Source of the DNA: Epiperipatus broadwayi
Lineage: Eukaryota > Onychophora > Udeonychophora > Euonychophora > Peripatidae
Assembly (NCBI GenBank): GCA_028023455.1
Contig: JAQFVV010000112.1
Coordinates: forward strand, 3,504,001 to 3,568,000
Direction: 5' to 3'
Length of the DNA: 64,000 nt
The stretch's first letter is position 1, and each line of letters opens with the position of its first letter. Below, in pieces: positions 1 through 12,805 of this stretch. A program made the translations under genes and the position numbers. The notes beneath the pieces are model-generated. The model worked only from the letters and a program-made list of their open reading frames with translations, made no database searches and was not told the origin of the DNA.

Positions 1-1498
1 ATAGATAATCTGCCAAGAAAGGACATTGCACACCCATGACAAACTATATATATATAAATTTTTCTTTTATATTTTATGTATTGCTATTACCATGTTAAAG
101 TATTTTTTTGTTTTTCTTTAAATGGTTTATAACATAATATGTAGGTATTCCTATAATATGGAAGGTAAAATTTATGTTTTATATTCATTGGTTTAAAGTA
201 AATTTTATAGTACCTTTTGTCGCAGTAGAAATACTTATCTCTTATATTTGTTAATAGTGTTCATTAGTGTTTAATTTATTTATGGGTAAACAGCCAATAT
301 ATGTTTATCAGAAACTCACAATAGTTTATAATTATGATATATTTTTATGGTTAAGTTTTAATATAACCAAGTGTTTACTAGTCATAAATTTATTAATATT
401 TACCTTTGCTATTATGTCCACTTTATCTTTATAAATTTTTATACTTTTCATTGCATGAGTGTGTATTTTTATTGTGCTATTTTACAATTTTTTACAGTCA
501 TTTGATTGATAGTAAACTTACTAGTTTCAGACACTGTTTAATGTATGTAATTTTTACTATGAATATTAATTTATCTAGCTTATGAGTGATAATTTTATCT
601 TGCCATTGCTTAGTCTAGGATTTATGCTTATTTTCATTTAGTATGTCTGGGACATATTACACTTTATTAAATATTTTATTTATTGTGCTTTGTGGGATGA
701 AGTACACTCTTCCATTGTTTCACATTTGTATTCCATAAGTCCCATGAGAGGATCATTTCATGGTACATATTCCATTTTTTCTTATATGTTAAGACCTTGT
801 CCACATATGTATTTTTGTCTAGGATAAAAATGTTGGAATCTACCATGCTATTTTCATTCATGTAGGGTTGCTCTGAGGAGCCTATTTTTATTAATGTATC
901 TCTCAGAATGGTGTTAATTAATTTCCACCATGGAAGGTGAAGTTATTTGTGTTTTTAAGAGTTATATAGCACTGATGGGATAGATATTGAAGTATTTAGT
1001 TCCTAAAGGGGCACTTTATTACCTGTAGTGCTTTTGTTAAGTGAAACAGTATCTACCTTGCCAGCAGTTCACAAATAAAACAACAATATAATAGTAATTT
1101 TAAATGCTTATTTTTGTGCATAGCATAATAAGAACTACATATATAGAAAATAATTTCTATCACTATCTGGGAGTAATTCACCCATGGATTAGTAAGACAT
1201 GTTAAAGTTAAATATTTCTTTATTATGTAGACATAGATGAAATATATAATGTGTGTGTACTTGGCTTCTGATGAATATTCCCATAATTTTTTATTATTAT
1301 TAAAAAAAGTGTTAGACAATAATTGTCTTATTTATCTCGATATGATAATTGTCATTATCATATAAGTTTACTAATTTAAACTCAGTCGTAAAATAGTTTA
1401 GATTAAAGTTTTTAATCTTTGCTATATTTCAATATTGTTAAAGAAGGTATTATGAGTTATCTGACAAAAATGTATATTTCAAGGATTGTATTGCTTTA
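1..1498. other. AT-rich DNA without recognisable gene
   Basis: This stretch is very AT-rich. Open frames here (for example 676-861 and 1053-1319, minus strand) are short and low in complexity, with no motif I recognise. I see no repeat boundary before 1499. Confidence 0.6.
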
Positions 1499-1954
1499 CT
1501 TATATAGTAATATAGGTCTGAACCCAGTTCAGTACCCATATATTTTGGTGTCTTTCACTCTTTAACAACTATAGCTACCACTATCCTATTAGGCAGGATT
1601 GGTCTTAAACCACTAAACATCACATGATCTATGCTTGCACATTACTGTTATTAACACAGGCAAAACTTTTCATACAATAGTGCCACTCAGTGCCAGCCAG
1701 AGTAATCAATGGATGCCAGAAGGCTTGTGCATAAAATCCCCATCTAGTGCCTACTCATCCAATATCCCCAGACTAGTTTCTGTCCTGTGGCCTTCATCAG
1801 TGAGGAGCCTTGAATCTGAGAGGACTTAAGTGATGTTTAGTGGTTTAACCCCAATCCTGCCTAATCGGATAGTGGTGGCTATGGTTGTTAAAGAGTCAAA
1901 GACACCATAATGTATGGGTACTGAACTAAGTTCAGACCCATATGACTATATAAG
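1499..1954. mobile_element. Foldback-like element with 125-bp inverted arms
   Basis: The arms 1499-1623 and 1830-1954 are reverse complements with roughly 88% identity. Each carries a small palindrome near its outer part (CTGAAC/GTTCAG) and the conserved block GGCAGGATTGG. The 206-bp centre (1624-1829) includes a block at about 1657-1798 that recurs inverted at about 2081-2223. No protein is encoded; the 64-codon frame inside is incidental. I found no convincing target-site duplication, so the true ends may differ by some bases. The structure fits a non-autonomous foldback DNA transposon, but the superfamily cannot be told. Confidence 0.6.
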
Positions 1955-2059
1955 CTATCGAGATTAGATTGAAAATATTGTTTCAATTTTATTCTCATAG
2001 TTTTGTAGTTAAGTAGAGATAAAAGGTGGCTGCAGGAGGGTTGCATTAGGTGCAGTGCT

Positions 2060-2268
2060 TTCAGATCCAAGGCCTAACATTTGACAAAGCTACAAGGCAG
2101 AAACTAGTCTGGGGATATTGAAAGAGTAGGCACTAGATAGAGATTTTATGCACAAGCCTTTTGGCATTCATTGATTACTCTGGCTTGCACTGGGTGGCAA
2201 TATATATAGAGAATTTTGCCTGTTTTAATAAAAAATGGTGATCATGTGATGTTTATTGGCTTAGCTAT
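2060..2268. repeat. Inverted partial second copy of the foldback element
   Basis: Read in reverse complement, 2060-2223 matches the internal part of the 1499-1954 element (about 1657-1810). The match continues at 2240-2268 into the linker and the start of the arm (GATCATGTGATGTTTA). The other arm of this copy is not recognisable. The order along the window is arm, centre, inverted arm, then inverted centre and linker. This fits two adjacent copies in opposite orientation, the second one truncated. Confidence 0.55.
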
Positions 2269-3164
2269 TTTTATGTATACTAGTATTGGATTAAACAAAA
2301 TGACCATTTGTAGTTGTGATTTTTTTAAGTGTTTGAATTTAGAGTGGGTTGTTAAATTGTTTTCTGAAAAACAGAGGTGTAAGAATGCACGAGTTGAGAA
2401 ACATCAATGTTGTAAAATGTTTTATAAATATGCCAAAAAAGACATATAGAGGCAAAGTACCTGATGATTATGCCTGAAATTGCCATATAATAATAAATTA
2501 GCACTAGCTATGATGTGCTATATGTTAATAAAATGCCAAAGAAATATGGGCTCATTACTACTAATTATTATTAAGTTCCACTCATAAAACAACTGTAAAA
2601 TAAATAATAAAAACTACTTGAAGCTAACTTATTTTATTGAATATATTGTGCTGTAGTTATTTTAGAAAATCAATAAGATACAATATTGCTTACCCTTTGA
2701 ATTTGTTAATGATAGCATAACAGAAAGTCTTTTGAGCACAGCCATGAAATTTATGCTATGTTGTACACAATATAAGTTGAATAAAAAATAAATATTTATA
2801 CACATTTTTGGGATGATAATATTGTGGATAAGTAAATTAATCACTATTGAGAAATGGGTATTTCATATTAAAAGGATATATTACATGAGTTAAAATATGT
2901 GTGAGTAGGGGATTAATTGATTTGTAGGATTTAGGATATAAAGCATACAGCAGAGAAAACAAGTTGTTCATCTCATTCATTCTGAGATTCGAATTGGGGA
3001 GGAGGATCATGTTCTTTCCTTTTCTAAAATAAAAATCATAAATACAAATCTATATAAATTATAGAAAATGTGAAAGAGTTAGGTATGTTAGAACAGAGAA
3101 AAGAAGCTACTAAAATATCTGTCACATCAAAAATTGATCAAAATGATTCAATGTAGAAAAACTA
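2269..3164. other. AT-rich spacer, nothing recognisable
   Basis: No coding pattern, repeat or RNA gene was seen. The 60-77 codon frames here (2216-2449 plus, 2662-2844 minus) have no recognisable motif and are within chance expectation. Confidence 0.5.
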
Positions 3165-3461
3165 ATGCCAGAAATAAAACAAAACCAAGAAAGGTATAAA
3201 TAAAGCCAAGAAAATTTGTCAAGAGATTTTATGAATAAGCTCAATGCAAATCAAGAAAAATTATTAAGAGAGTTTATGAATAAGTTCAATGAAAGTCAGG
3301 AGAAATTATCAAAGAATCTAATGAGTAAGATTGATGAAAATCAACAAAAATTTGACAATAATCAAATGGAAATGAAACAAAGTCAAAAAGAACATAAACT
3401 AGAAATGAAGCACAGCCAGGAAATACTAGTAACAAAGGTAAAAGAGGTAAATATGAGTTAG
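3165..3461 (+). pseudogene. Decayed coiled-coil ORF, possibly retroelement gag-like
   Basis: From an ATG at 3165 the frame reads 12 codons to a TAA at 3201-3203. It then continues in the same frame to a TAG after 3458. The protein is a chain of Gln/Asn/Lys/Glu-rich repeats. Units such as NQEKLLREFMNKFNESQ and SQEKLSKNLMSKIDENQ recur about every 17-20 residues, which predicts an alpha-helical coiled coil. Similar but further-decayed codon patterns continue to about 3760 with several stops and shifts. Coiled-coil N-termini of this type occur in gag-like proteins of arthropod LTR retrotransposons, but no protease, reverse transcriptase or LTR is visible. Gag origin is inference; a decayed cellular coiled-coil gene is the alternative. 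Confidence 0.35.
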
Positions 3462-5220
3462 AGGATAGGTTAAAACAAGAGATCAAGCATATGCATATAG
3501 AATTAGTCTATGAAATAAAGATAGAACAAGCTAGATATTAAAATGGAAAGAACCCAAAATCAAATGCAAATAAAAATCAATAAGTTGGAAGGTAGTATTA
3601 AAAAAAGGTCAAAATTGGACTCAAGAAATAGAAACTAGGTCAGAAAATTATAGATAGGAATGCCAGGATAAAGGTAGAATCCTAGAAACTATGTTAAACA
3701 AGTATCAATAAATTAATGATAGAGTTCAAGAATGTACAAAATAGGTAGGGACAAGAGGTTTAAAGTTTGGAAATTAAGATAGGGTGAGGCCATTTGCATT
3801 ATATTATCTTAAATTTGATACCATTCAAAGTAAATGACCAGATTTCTTTAAAGGATAATTCCAAAACAAGTTATAAATAATAGTGATAGATGTAAGATTT
3901 TGTCATTAGTAAAACCTTTAAAATCTAAATGGTTTTATCACCATGAGGTGAACAGTTGACTGGGGACATCAGAATTTGTCCTGAACACAGTGTAAGGCCA
4001 ATAATATGTTGAATTTGTGAGAATAGTGATTTAGAAAATATAATTTATTGCAAGGCTACGATCAAATGCATCAACCCCTATGAATATAACAGTAAATATT
4101 CTATTTATGATGACTATATTAATGGTTTTATCTAGTATAAAGAATCAATATTTATCAGAGACAAAGAGATTGATTTTATTGATCAATATTTATGCAACTT
4201 ATTTTGCAAATATCCTTAGAATGAAATGTAAAGGTGCTAATGAATATAATTGTAGGATATTTATCTTATTAATTGTAATGATTAAAAAATACAAGATACA
4301 TAATTGTACATAATCATTGACTTCATTGTTGTAGTGATTTAATTTTAATTACCCATAAGTCATTCATAAAATGTTTAATTGGTCATAATGATCTTATGTT
4401 AATTGTTTGGGATTGTTTTTTTAAGGGTGGGAATATGTAATGTATACTTGTTGCCATCTATAATTTCATTATAATGTATAAATAACTAAATAAAGAAAAC
4501 AATTAAATGTCATTTAATAAAAATAAAATATATTTTATTATTTTGAATGAATCTGAAATAAATAAACTATTTATTAAATTTTAAAGTGAAATATTTTTGA
4601 TTAAATTATTATTGTTTGAATGATAACAATGCCTTATTAGAATTCCAAGAAAGAAAGTCACATGATCACAAGCCAATGTTTAAAAAAGAAAAATACTGCA
4701 TTTTGTGTTGCCATAGCTACAGAAATGACTACATACTTTCTTTTGCTTAAAATTGTGTTTATTTTATCTTACTTTTATAAATATATTTGGAACATATAGT
4801 GAAGAAATATGCACTGTGAATAAGACAATCTGGAGGGAGGGGGCATGAGCTCCCCTTCATGTGAGTATCTTTATGATTCAAATGAAATGTATAAAATTAT
4901 TTTCTTAAAACTGTATAAAAAAGGGTCTACGTCTTATATAACACTGCATCATCTTATATGCTGGTAAATAACTTTTCTGTTATGGAAATTTAATAATAAT
5001 CTCATTATAAAGAATAAACAATCTCATTGTTTTGATGTTTTTAAATGTCTCACCTTTAAGTATGTTCACAAATTATTGTAATATTTTAACATTGTGATTA
5101 AAAGCAGTTTTATTATGTGAAATACTGCCATGATATTTGGAAAGAATAATAAAGGCAGAATAAAATGTATATGCCTTCAATATAAATCTGAGAAAATATT
5201 AATAAACAAGATTGCATATG
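3462..5220. other. AT-rich DNA, no gene seen
   Basis: The first 300 bases hold the decayed extension of the coiled-coil frame. The rest is AT-rich with no recognisable coding or repeat structure. The 77-codon frame at 4080-4313 is unremarkable. Confidence 0.45.
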
Positions 5221-5357
5221 TGCTATGAGATTGAAAAACAGCTGCTGGCATATTACAAAATATATTTACAAATATTTTTTGAACGCGATTGTAAATGTTG
5301 CTCAGAGACTGAAAAATGGCTGCTTGCATATTGTAAAATATATTAAATTTACAAATG
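5221..5357. repeat. Imperfect tandem duplication, period about 78 bp
   Basis: Copy 1 at 5221-5272 and copy 2 at 5299-5357 share the pattern TGCTnnGAGAnTGAAAAA, then GCTGCTnGCATATT and a run ending TTTACAAAT. They differ at scattered positions and by a small insertion. No function is suggested. Confidence 0.6.
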
Positions 5358-5821
5358 TTAATGTTTTATTTATATTTTTGTTTACATTTTTTTTTTGGTG
5401 AATATATAACTGAAGTTGTGCATAATGTAGTTTACGACTTCACTCTATTTGGTTTGTGATGTGTAGATATTATTAGATAGTAATATTTCAAACTCAGATT
5501 TCTTAATCCTAAATTAGACAGAATATTTTTTTGCTAATAAATAATTTTATTAATTATTTTCATTTTTGATAGATGTTTTGTCTATTAAACTTTATTATAT
5601 TAGACATTTAGTATTATAGTAGTATAAAATAGATAAGTTCATTAAATGAAAACATGATTTTGAGTGAAATATTTAGATCTGATGATGCTGAAATCTATAA
5701 ATAGTGCCAAATTCAAATAGACCATTAAAATTTAATTTAAATAATTACTATTTATTACAAGTTATTTATAGTTTTTATAAAGATACTTTTTTCTCCTCTT
5801 TCTTTTACTACTTTTTAAAAA

Positions 5822-6308
5822 AAATTAAACAGAAGGGATTTATGCCCTAATCACATGCACTATAATCTTATTGCTATAGCTCAGTACTGTTGAGTACTGA
5901 GAATACTCCCAAACAAAAGTACAAGATACTTTTGAAAAGAGCAGCCATCTTATCTTTTGTACCTAAATGTAGTTATATAGGCCAATCTAAATAAAATTGA
6001 ATATTACATAGTTTCTAGTAGTACATAATATTAACACATAGTAAATTGAAACATTTTATAAATGTTAATATATAGAAAGCAATTAATGGATGTAAAATAA
6101 ATAAAAAAACATTTTCACACTCTCAAAATAAGATGCTTTAGATTATCCAATATATCTAAATTTAGATACAAAAGACAACCACTCTTATCTTTTCAAAAGT
6201 CTCTATCTTGTACTTTGATTGAACAGTTTCCCCAGTACTCAACAAGACATTGTTAAGCTATAGAAACATTATAACACGTGCTTAGAGAATGAATCCATTC
6301 TTTAAATT
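5822..6308. repeat. Imperfect long inverted repeat (foldback-like)
   Basis: The arm 5822-5981 and the reverse complement of 6146-6308 align over their whole length at roughly 70% identity. Shared blocks include CTATAGCT, GTTGAGTACTG, AAGTACAAGATA, CTTTTGAAAAGA and TCTTTTGTA. The left arm carries a perfect 9-bp-arm hairpin, CTCAGTACT/AGTACTGAG, at 5880-5901. The 164-bp loop is AT-rich and encodes nothing. It is probably an old foldback or miniature inverted-repeat element; no target-site duplication was found. Confidence 0.5.
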
Positions 6309-6562
6309 ACATATAATCTCTGAACTAGTAAATAAAATTGAACATTATTTGGTTTTCTGTAATTTACAATTTTTAATAAAAAACTGTTCATTCTTCCTTA
6401 TGCTAGTTTAATGATTCACTTTGTATATGTTGTTGTAGTTTGGTGTTCTGCAAAAACATATATATAATCATAAGTGCTCTATGAATTTGAAAACGTTAAT
6501 AATTTCTATGAATAATTTTCTTTTTTTTCCTTTTCCTATGTATTGATTTTTACTTTAACATA

Positions 6563-7001
6563 TCATACCATTTACACCTTTGTTAAACACTTTATCAATA
6601 CTCTTTATTTATATCAAAACTCATATAAGTAAAATATAATAATAATATAAGTAAAAGAAGTAAAATGACAATATGTATTAAATAGTAGAATAAATGTTAA
6701 AGTTTATAATTATAATAAATAACTTTTAAAAATAAAGTGATATAAAATAAATATTGATAGAATTATTTAAGAGTAAAGTAATAATATGGGATATGATTAT
6801 TTATAATGGTCAGGTTAAAATGTATACTTATTTTCATTTATTTTGTGTAATTAATTATGTATATGAATGTGTATAAGTGTATTAATTATATAATTATATT
6901 TCAATATTGTAGCTCTGATGATGACTGCAGGACAGTCGAAACTGTTAGTTTTGATATAAATAAAGAGTATTGAGTGTTTAAGAAAGGTATAAATGGTATG
7001 A
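6563..7001. mobile_element. Penelope-like fragment: inverted pseudo-LTR pair
   Basis: 6563-6621 and 6947-7001 are reverse complements over about 55 bp; both hold TTGATATAAATAAAGAGTAT and GGTATGA. The right arm starts exactly at the putative cleavage position of a hammerhead-like motif (6915-6951), which the left arm lacks. Penelope-like retroelements are known for inverted or tandem truncated pseudo-LTRs carrying hammerhead ribozyme motifs. No reverse transcriptase or GIY-YIG endonuclease lies between the arms, so this would be a truncated or non-autonomous remnant. Family assignment is inference. Confidence 0.4.
6911..6951 (+). ncRNA. Hammerhead-ribozyme-like motif
   Basis: The conserved strand CTGATGA (6915-6921) is followed by a 5-bp stem GACTG/CAGTC (6923-6927 with 6933-6937) closing a CAGGA loop. 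GAAAC (6938-6942) follows, then a 2-bp AC/GT helix with a TGTTA loop and GTT as a candidate cleavage triplet. The order matches a type I hammerhead with a very short helix III, as described in Penelope-like elements. Two points weaken it: one extra T between CTGATGA and stem II, and no clear helix I. A degenerate relative lies on the minus strand at 61591-61634. Confidence 0.4.
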
Positions 7002-8781
7002 CAATTCTTATAACAAGCCATATAGAATTTGGATGATTACTTTTGGCACTTTAGACATGCCACCAAATTCCACATTTTACAATTAATGAAAAAGCTTATT
7101 TAAAATATCTTATTAAATGTAATAGGAAAAGACAAATATTAAACCAATATGTTTAATATATTTCATTTTCGTGCTTATTTCAAATCAGGATCCAAAGCGG
7201 TTTTGTCTTGCCACTTCAACTACAATTTGGTATATCCTCAAACATGCAAAAAAAAATTAGATAACCTTGGAAATTATTTTAAGTTGATTTTAAACCCAAT
7301 AATACAATATTATTGTATTTACAAAACAAAAAAAAAAAAAACAACAACTAAGATTGAACTATAATATTTATAACTTTCAGTGTACATTAAAAACAAAGAA
7401 CATTCATGGAACAAAAAATATCCCAATTTTTGAGTCTGGTATTTTTTTTTTTTAAATAAATAAAAAACAATAACAAAACGAATGTTTGTTTAGCTTAGTT
7501 TATTAAGCAGTTATATATCCAGCTCTGGTCATAAATCTTTTGTAGACTCAAATATCCTTCTCCACCTTAACTATTATTTTACTCTATTTGATACTATATA
7601 TAAAGATCACAAGAATTTTAAAATATATGTATTTTTTTATACATACGGATGCAAATTACCTTAAAAATAGAAGAGCATATATTTATCCAATATCCATAAT
7701 CTTTTTTCAACTCCAGAAGGATTTTAACCAAAATAAAGTCCTTAATATAATTTCATTAGAAAGTAACAAATTGAATTTTCTTTCATTATTAATTGCAAAC
7801 AATTGTCTTGCTCATTAAAAAGGCATTGTTTTGAAAGTCGCCTTTTTATCAGATATACTCTTCATAATTCAATACTAAAGCATACAATTAAATATAATAA
7901 TCAATACTTTAAATAATTCATTGAAGGTATTTTTCATTTGAAAATAAAAATATCTCTGAATGTAAAAAAAAAAAATCGTTACTATTGATTTTTAAAGATT
8001 GAGGCTGGAGTCTTAAAACAACTGATAAGAAGGAAATGATACTGTGGGCCTATTCTCATTTGAAACTGCACTAATTGTAGCAATGTATTTGATACAATTT
8101 TAAATGTATCTTTTTAAACATGAAAAAACAATGCCACAAAACAGAAGTGTTAAACAACTACCCAAATGAGTCTTGGTAAGTGTTTATCTAACAACAATTT
8201 TCTATTATATTATTAAAGCTAATGGTTTAAAAATTCAACCTAAGATTTGAAATTTGGGCTAACCTCATATCGGATTAGATCTGTAACTACATTTATTAAG
8301 ATAATTGCTCTTTTTGGCAAAAGAATGGTATAAATCAAACAAAGCATGTGACTCTACTAGCTTACATTGAACATCTATGTTAACAATAGCACTTCATTCA
8401 ATACCATTCTATTCTAGTGCTATCTATACAAAGTTTGACAAGTCACTAGTAAAAGTGCCAATTAATAGATACTACACATATCAAATGCAGTCTCAGACTT
8501 CTATTATATGATTTGACCTAATAACTTGAAAGTTTAATACTCTTATACTCATCTAGCTATCATGATCTAACATCAAGTCAAAACTCAGGCTATAGAAATT
8601 TTTAAATATTAGCCTGAATAACAAAGCAGAAGATACTTGCTGGACTGTTATGTGAAATCAATGACATTTCATAGATAAAGACAATATCTAGAAATTAATC
8701 TGGAATAATCATAGTGCTGTGACCTATAGATTTATACTCTATAAATTATTAAAAATAGTCAGTTTTTAGCTCTTGAAGCTT
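7002..8781. other. AT-rich DNA, no gene seen
   Basis: Only short chance frames (7149-7364, 7588-7818) and homopolymer runs are present. From about 8040 the base composition becomes more mixed. Confidence 0.45.
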
Positions 8782-8812
8782 ACTTTACCTGCATGTTATA
8801 TGCAGGTAAAGT
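8782..8812. repeat. Perfect 13-bp hairpin
   Basis: ACTTTACCTGCAT and its exact reverse complement flank the 5-base loop GTTAT. No U-tract follows on either strand. No neighbouring gene gives it a role. It lies at the left side of a compositionally mixed island (about 8700-9180). Confidence 0.8.
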
Positions 8813-11800
8813 GATAGATAAAATACACAATAGGAAAATATAGAAGGCCAATATCACTTGCACAATGGTGCTTGGATTGATCTAGAAGACCCAGCTTTTC
8901 TGCATTTTCCATTGGTGATATGGTACAAGATGGCTTGACTGATGTCTATCTAATCCTAGACTAAATGGAGCCAATCAAATGTCACCAGTTACCAAATTAT
9001 CCATTTCCTGAAAATGACAATAAGCCAGTCTATTTAAATGGACCACCTTACTAAGAGAATCCATCAGCTTTCTGAAGAATTAGTTATACATATGCTGCTT
9101 TCTCTATATGCAGAAAACCAGAGACAAACACAGCATCACATGTATATAAAGTGCAGCTGGTGAGATATTTAAATTTCTTTAAAATGAAATTTAAGAAGTG
9201 AAACAAGTAAAATAACTTTTGCTTAAGTTAAAAGTCTAAAATAAAGAATTAATTCATAGATGGATTTATATTTTATAAAAGAAAAAATAGATTCTAAAAG
9301 CATTTCTAAATTGAACAACAAAGGAACTTGTTGGAATATTTTTTTAAAGACATTTATAATTAATCAAAAGTAACATGTCAAAGATTTTTTTTAAAAAACA
9401 ACAAACTTTTATGAAGGGCCAACAAAGATATTTAATAACTGATTCATATTTTATATATACATACACATATGCACCAATTTTATGTATACTTTCAACAGGG
9501 AATTGTAAAAAATATTTTAAATTTTATTGACAAATTAAAATATAATCATCAGTGTGTGCACAGATATATATTAATAAACTTTTATACTGCCAATCTGAGT
9601 GGCAATGTTTTATGTAAATCCATTGAGGTATTTGTTATTAACATAACTTATTTTTTAAAATTATGACAATTCCCATGTTACATCATATGTGTGCTTATAT
9701 AGATGCATGACAGGTAGACACCTATATGGTAAAATTAATAATTGTATGATAATTCAAATGTGCTCAGAAATTATTATACATGTGTGCTGACCTACGTGTT
9801 TTAAGTAATGGAACATATATGTAAATCACAAGACAGCTTTTTAAGAAATTGTATATTAATCAAAATCAAAAGGTTTCATTTACATGTGTATAGCCATATT
9901 TTGCATACCTTAATTTCATTTTTGTTATTAATAAATTGATATTTCATTGTTAAAATTACTTTAGTGAACTTATTCATAGTTTTAGATTGTTGTATTCTCG
10001 TTTACAATAAGTTATAGAGCTTGTGTTCTCTGAGCTAGATTCTTGCATAATGACGTTGTTAATGGGCATCCAATTGATGCTGATCCTGGATTGGTGCAAA
10101 AGTGGCTATCTTTTAAAGTCCATGCAATACATCTCATTTAGTTTAATATTTATTTAGAAATGTTTATAGTTGTCCAGTACATTAATGGTACTAAATGGTC
10201 AGAGCATTTATGATGATGATCAGCATGTTTTAATATCACAGTATTGTTTTTGTTATATATTCTGATGGATTAGCATTTAGGTTTGTGCATCCAAATTACA
10301 GTTTAAATAATCTGTCCCAAGCTGGCAAGAGATAAATAATTAGCCTGGTCTATAGTAGATTCATTTCAAATCCAGTCAAAAATTGACTGATTTTTTAAAA
10401 TTTATTTTGTATTTTTAACCATTCATGGGTAATGCTGGTGAAATTATGCTTGTAGTTATAATTAGTAGTAGCTATGCTGATCTTTCAGAGTGAGCTCATT
10501 TCTTATTCCTTTTATATTTTAAATTTTGAGTGATAGTAACTGGGGTCATTGATGATGATGAGTACCATCACCTCATTATATTTTTTGTACTGTTACAATA
10601 TATATAAAGAAAATTTTGCAAGTTAACTTTATCAATGCTTTATGATTATGTCAATTCACATTATAAAATATTTCAAGTACTTTTATAAGTCATGAACATT
10701 ATTAAAATTCATTTTAATATATTGTATTAATTGAAACTTGTTTGCAGTTGAGAGTTTTCCAGTGTTTAACCTAGAAATATGTTTTCTATTTAGTAAGAAA
10801 TTAGTGCTAAAACTAGGATTGTTTTCATAGTCTTTAGTATCTCAAATGTTTAAATTAAATAGTAATAATAATTAGATCTAAATTTTAATATCAAATATTA
10901 ATGTTAAATTTGCTTACTTATAAGAGCATTTCTATCTTAATTAACTATTAACAAGAGTATATTTATTGAAGCTAATATTAAGATTAAATAGGTAAAAATT
11001 AAATTAGATTGGTTAATTTAAAAGATAAAAAATAATTAATTTTCAAGTGAAACAATTTTGAGTTTACACGTGTATGCTTATATTTATTAATTTTATCATG
11101 TTAAATATCATTTTAAAATACCTTTAATTTAATTAAAACCTTAAGTTGAATTCTAGTGACCTTCTAAATGATTTATTTAATCTAAAAATAATTATAAGAG
11201 TAATGTAAAATACATATATTTAAAAACAATACATTTTCTTTGTTTACTGTAATAATTGGTTTTTTAAAATAATTATTTCAAACAATGTGTGTTAATTACA
11301 ATGTCTGAAAAATATGTAAATGAATTTCTATTTTTCATTTAACTCCACAGATACAAAATGGATCTTTAAACCCCAAAATAGGAAGATTACAGGTAGTAAA
11401 AATGTTTTTCCATCAATCAAAAGGTGGTATGACTAGGTGTATAAAAGGTTGACACACACACATCAGAGGAGAGACTATGGAAACTACTGAACTTTTAGTA
11501 GAAAAACAGACACATAAAGGAGAAAGGAATTGCATTGTGTTTCTGCTACAGAATGTTATGTTCAAAATTTAAAATTATTTTTAAGTAACATGCATTTTTA
11601 AGAACCTTAAATTCAGATGCTAAATTTTAAGCTGAAGTCACTGGGAATCCAAAAGTCAACACTATTTGAAAAGAAAAAGCAAATAATGTCAAACAATTAT
11701 TCACTCTTAGTTGCCGAAATATCTGTTCAATACTTGTACATCACAAGAATTACATATGGCATGTCCTGCTCACAGTAAAAAATCATTGTTTTAAATGACA

Positions 11801-12805
11801 TAGTTGCAAAGAACTTTAATATGTTATTTATATCTTAGAAATAAAATTATCGAAAACTCATATTTTGCAATATTTATGATGGCACATTAAATGTGCATTT
11901 TAATTTTTGAAAGAGCAATAGATTATCAAGGACTTTTAGAGTACTTTAGTTTGATATTTTAAAATACGTTTCAATACTTTTGATAAACCCGCTTGAATAA
12001 ATTCATTTCTTTTAATAAATGAACTATTAATTCAAGATGAGTGAACTTTTCATATTAAATTTTAAAATGCCATTTTAAATTGCACTTAATTAGTTATCTG
12101 TTGCTTTTGTGGCAAGAAAAAAAATGGAATAAAAGGAAATGTATTTTTAAATCTACTCTTATATTGAAAAAAGATTGCCCTTATATTTCTAGTAAATTAT
12201 GGTTGAAAATTAAATGCCATTAATTGTTAATAAAACATTTTACTATATTCTTCATGAATATTATTAATACTTAAAATGTGAAATCATGCTATTTTTTCTC
12301 TGGAAGCAAACCTGTTTAGAAATAAATATTTGCTGTTGGGCCTCTATATTTGAATATGCTTGCTACTTAGAACTAATAAATGTGAAAAAAAAGTGTTAAT
12401 ACTATAACAAATAATTGAAACTTGACTTACTTAATAAATTTAAATACTTTTTGAAGCTAAATTGCCATTATTGTATCAGTGTGTTTATGTTTAAAGAAAT
12501 CTTATATAAAATAATTTTCAATACTGTACATCTATTTTAGATTGCTTTATTGCCAATAAATGGAGAAATATTATATGCTTGCAGAACTATATCCTTGCAA
12601 AATAATGAAACCTCCATGATAATTTATAAATGTTTGTTTGTTTTATGTAATCTTGCCTAACATATTTTACACATTATTGCTCAAAATAATATTCACAAAT
12701 CCACATAATATTGACTATTTTATTATATAATTATTTTATCATTCTAAAAAAATAGCTTTGTCTCCTGTTGTAATTTATCTATTTCAATGAATACTTATAT
12801 GTAAA
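8813..12805. other. AT-rich DNA; mixed-composition island at 8813-9180
   Basis: 8813-9180 has near-balanced composition and short stretches that read like decayed coding sequence in more than one frame. Stops interrupt every frame and I recognise no family. From 9181 to 12805 the DNA is AT-rich without recognisable elements. Confidence 0.35.

Noticed and set aside
8813-9180. Possible decayed gene in a mixed-composition island
   Set aside because: Short readable runs in two frames, but no motif, splice signal or boundary supports a call.
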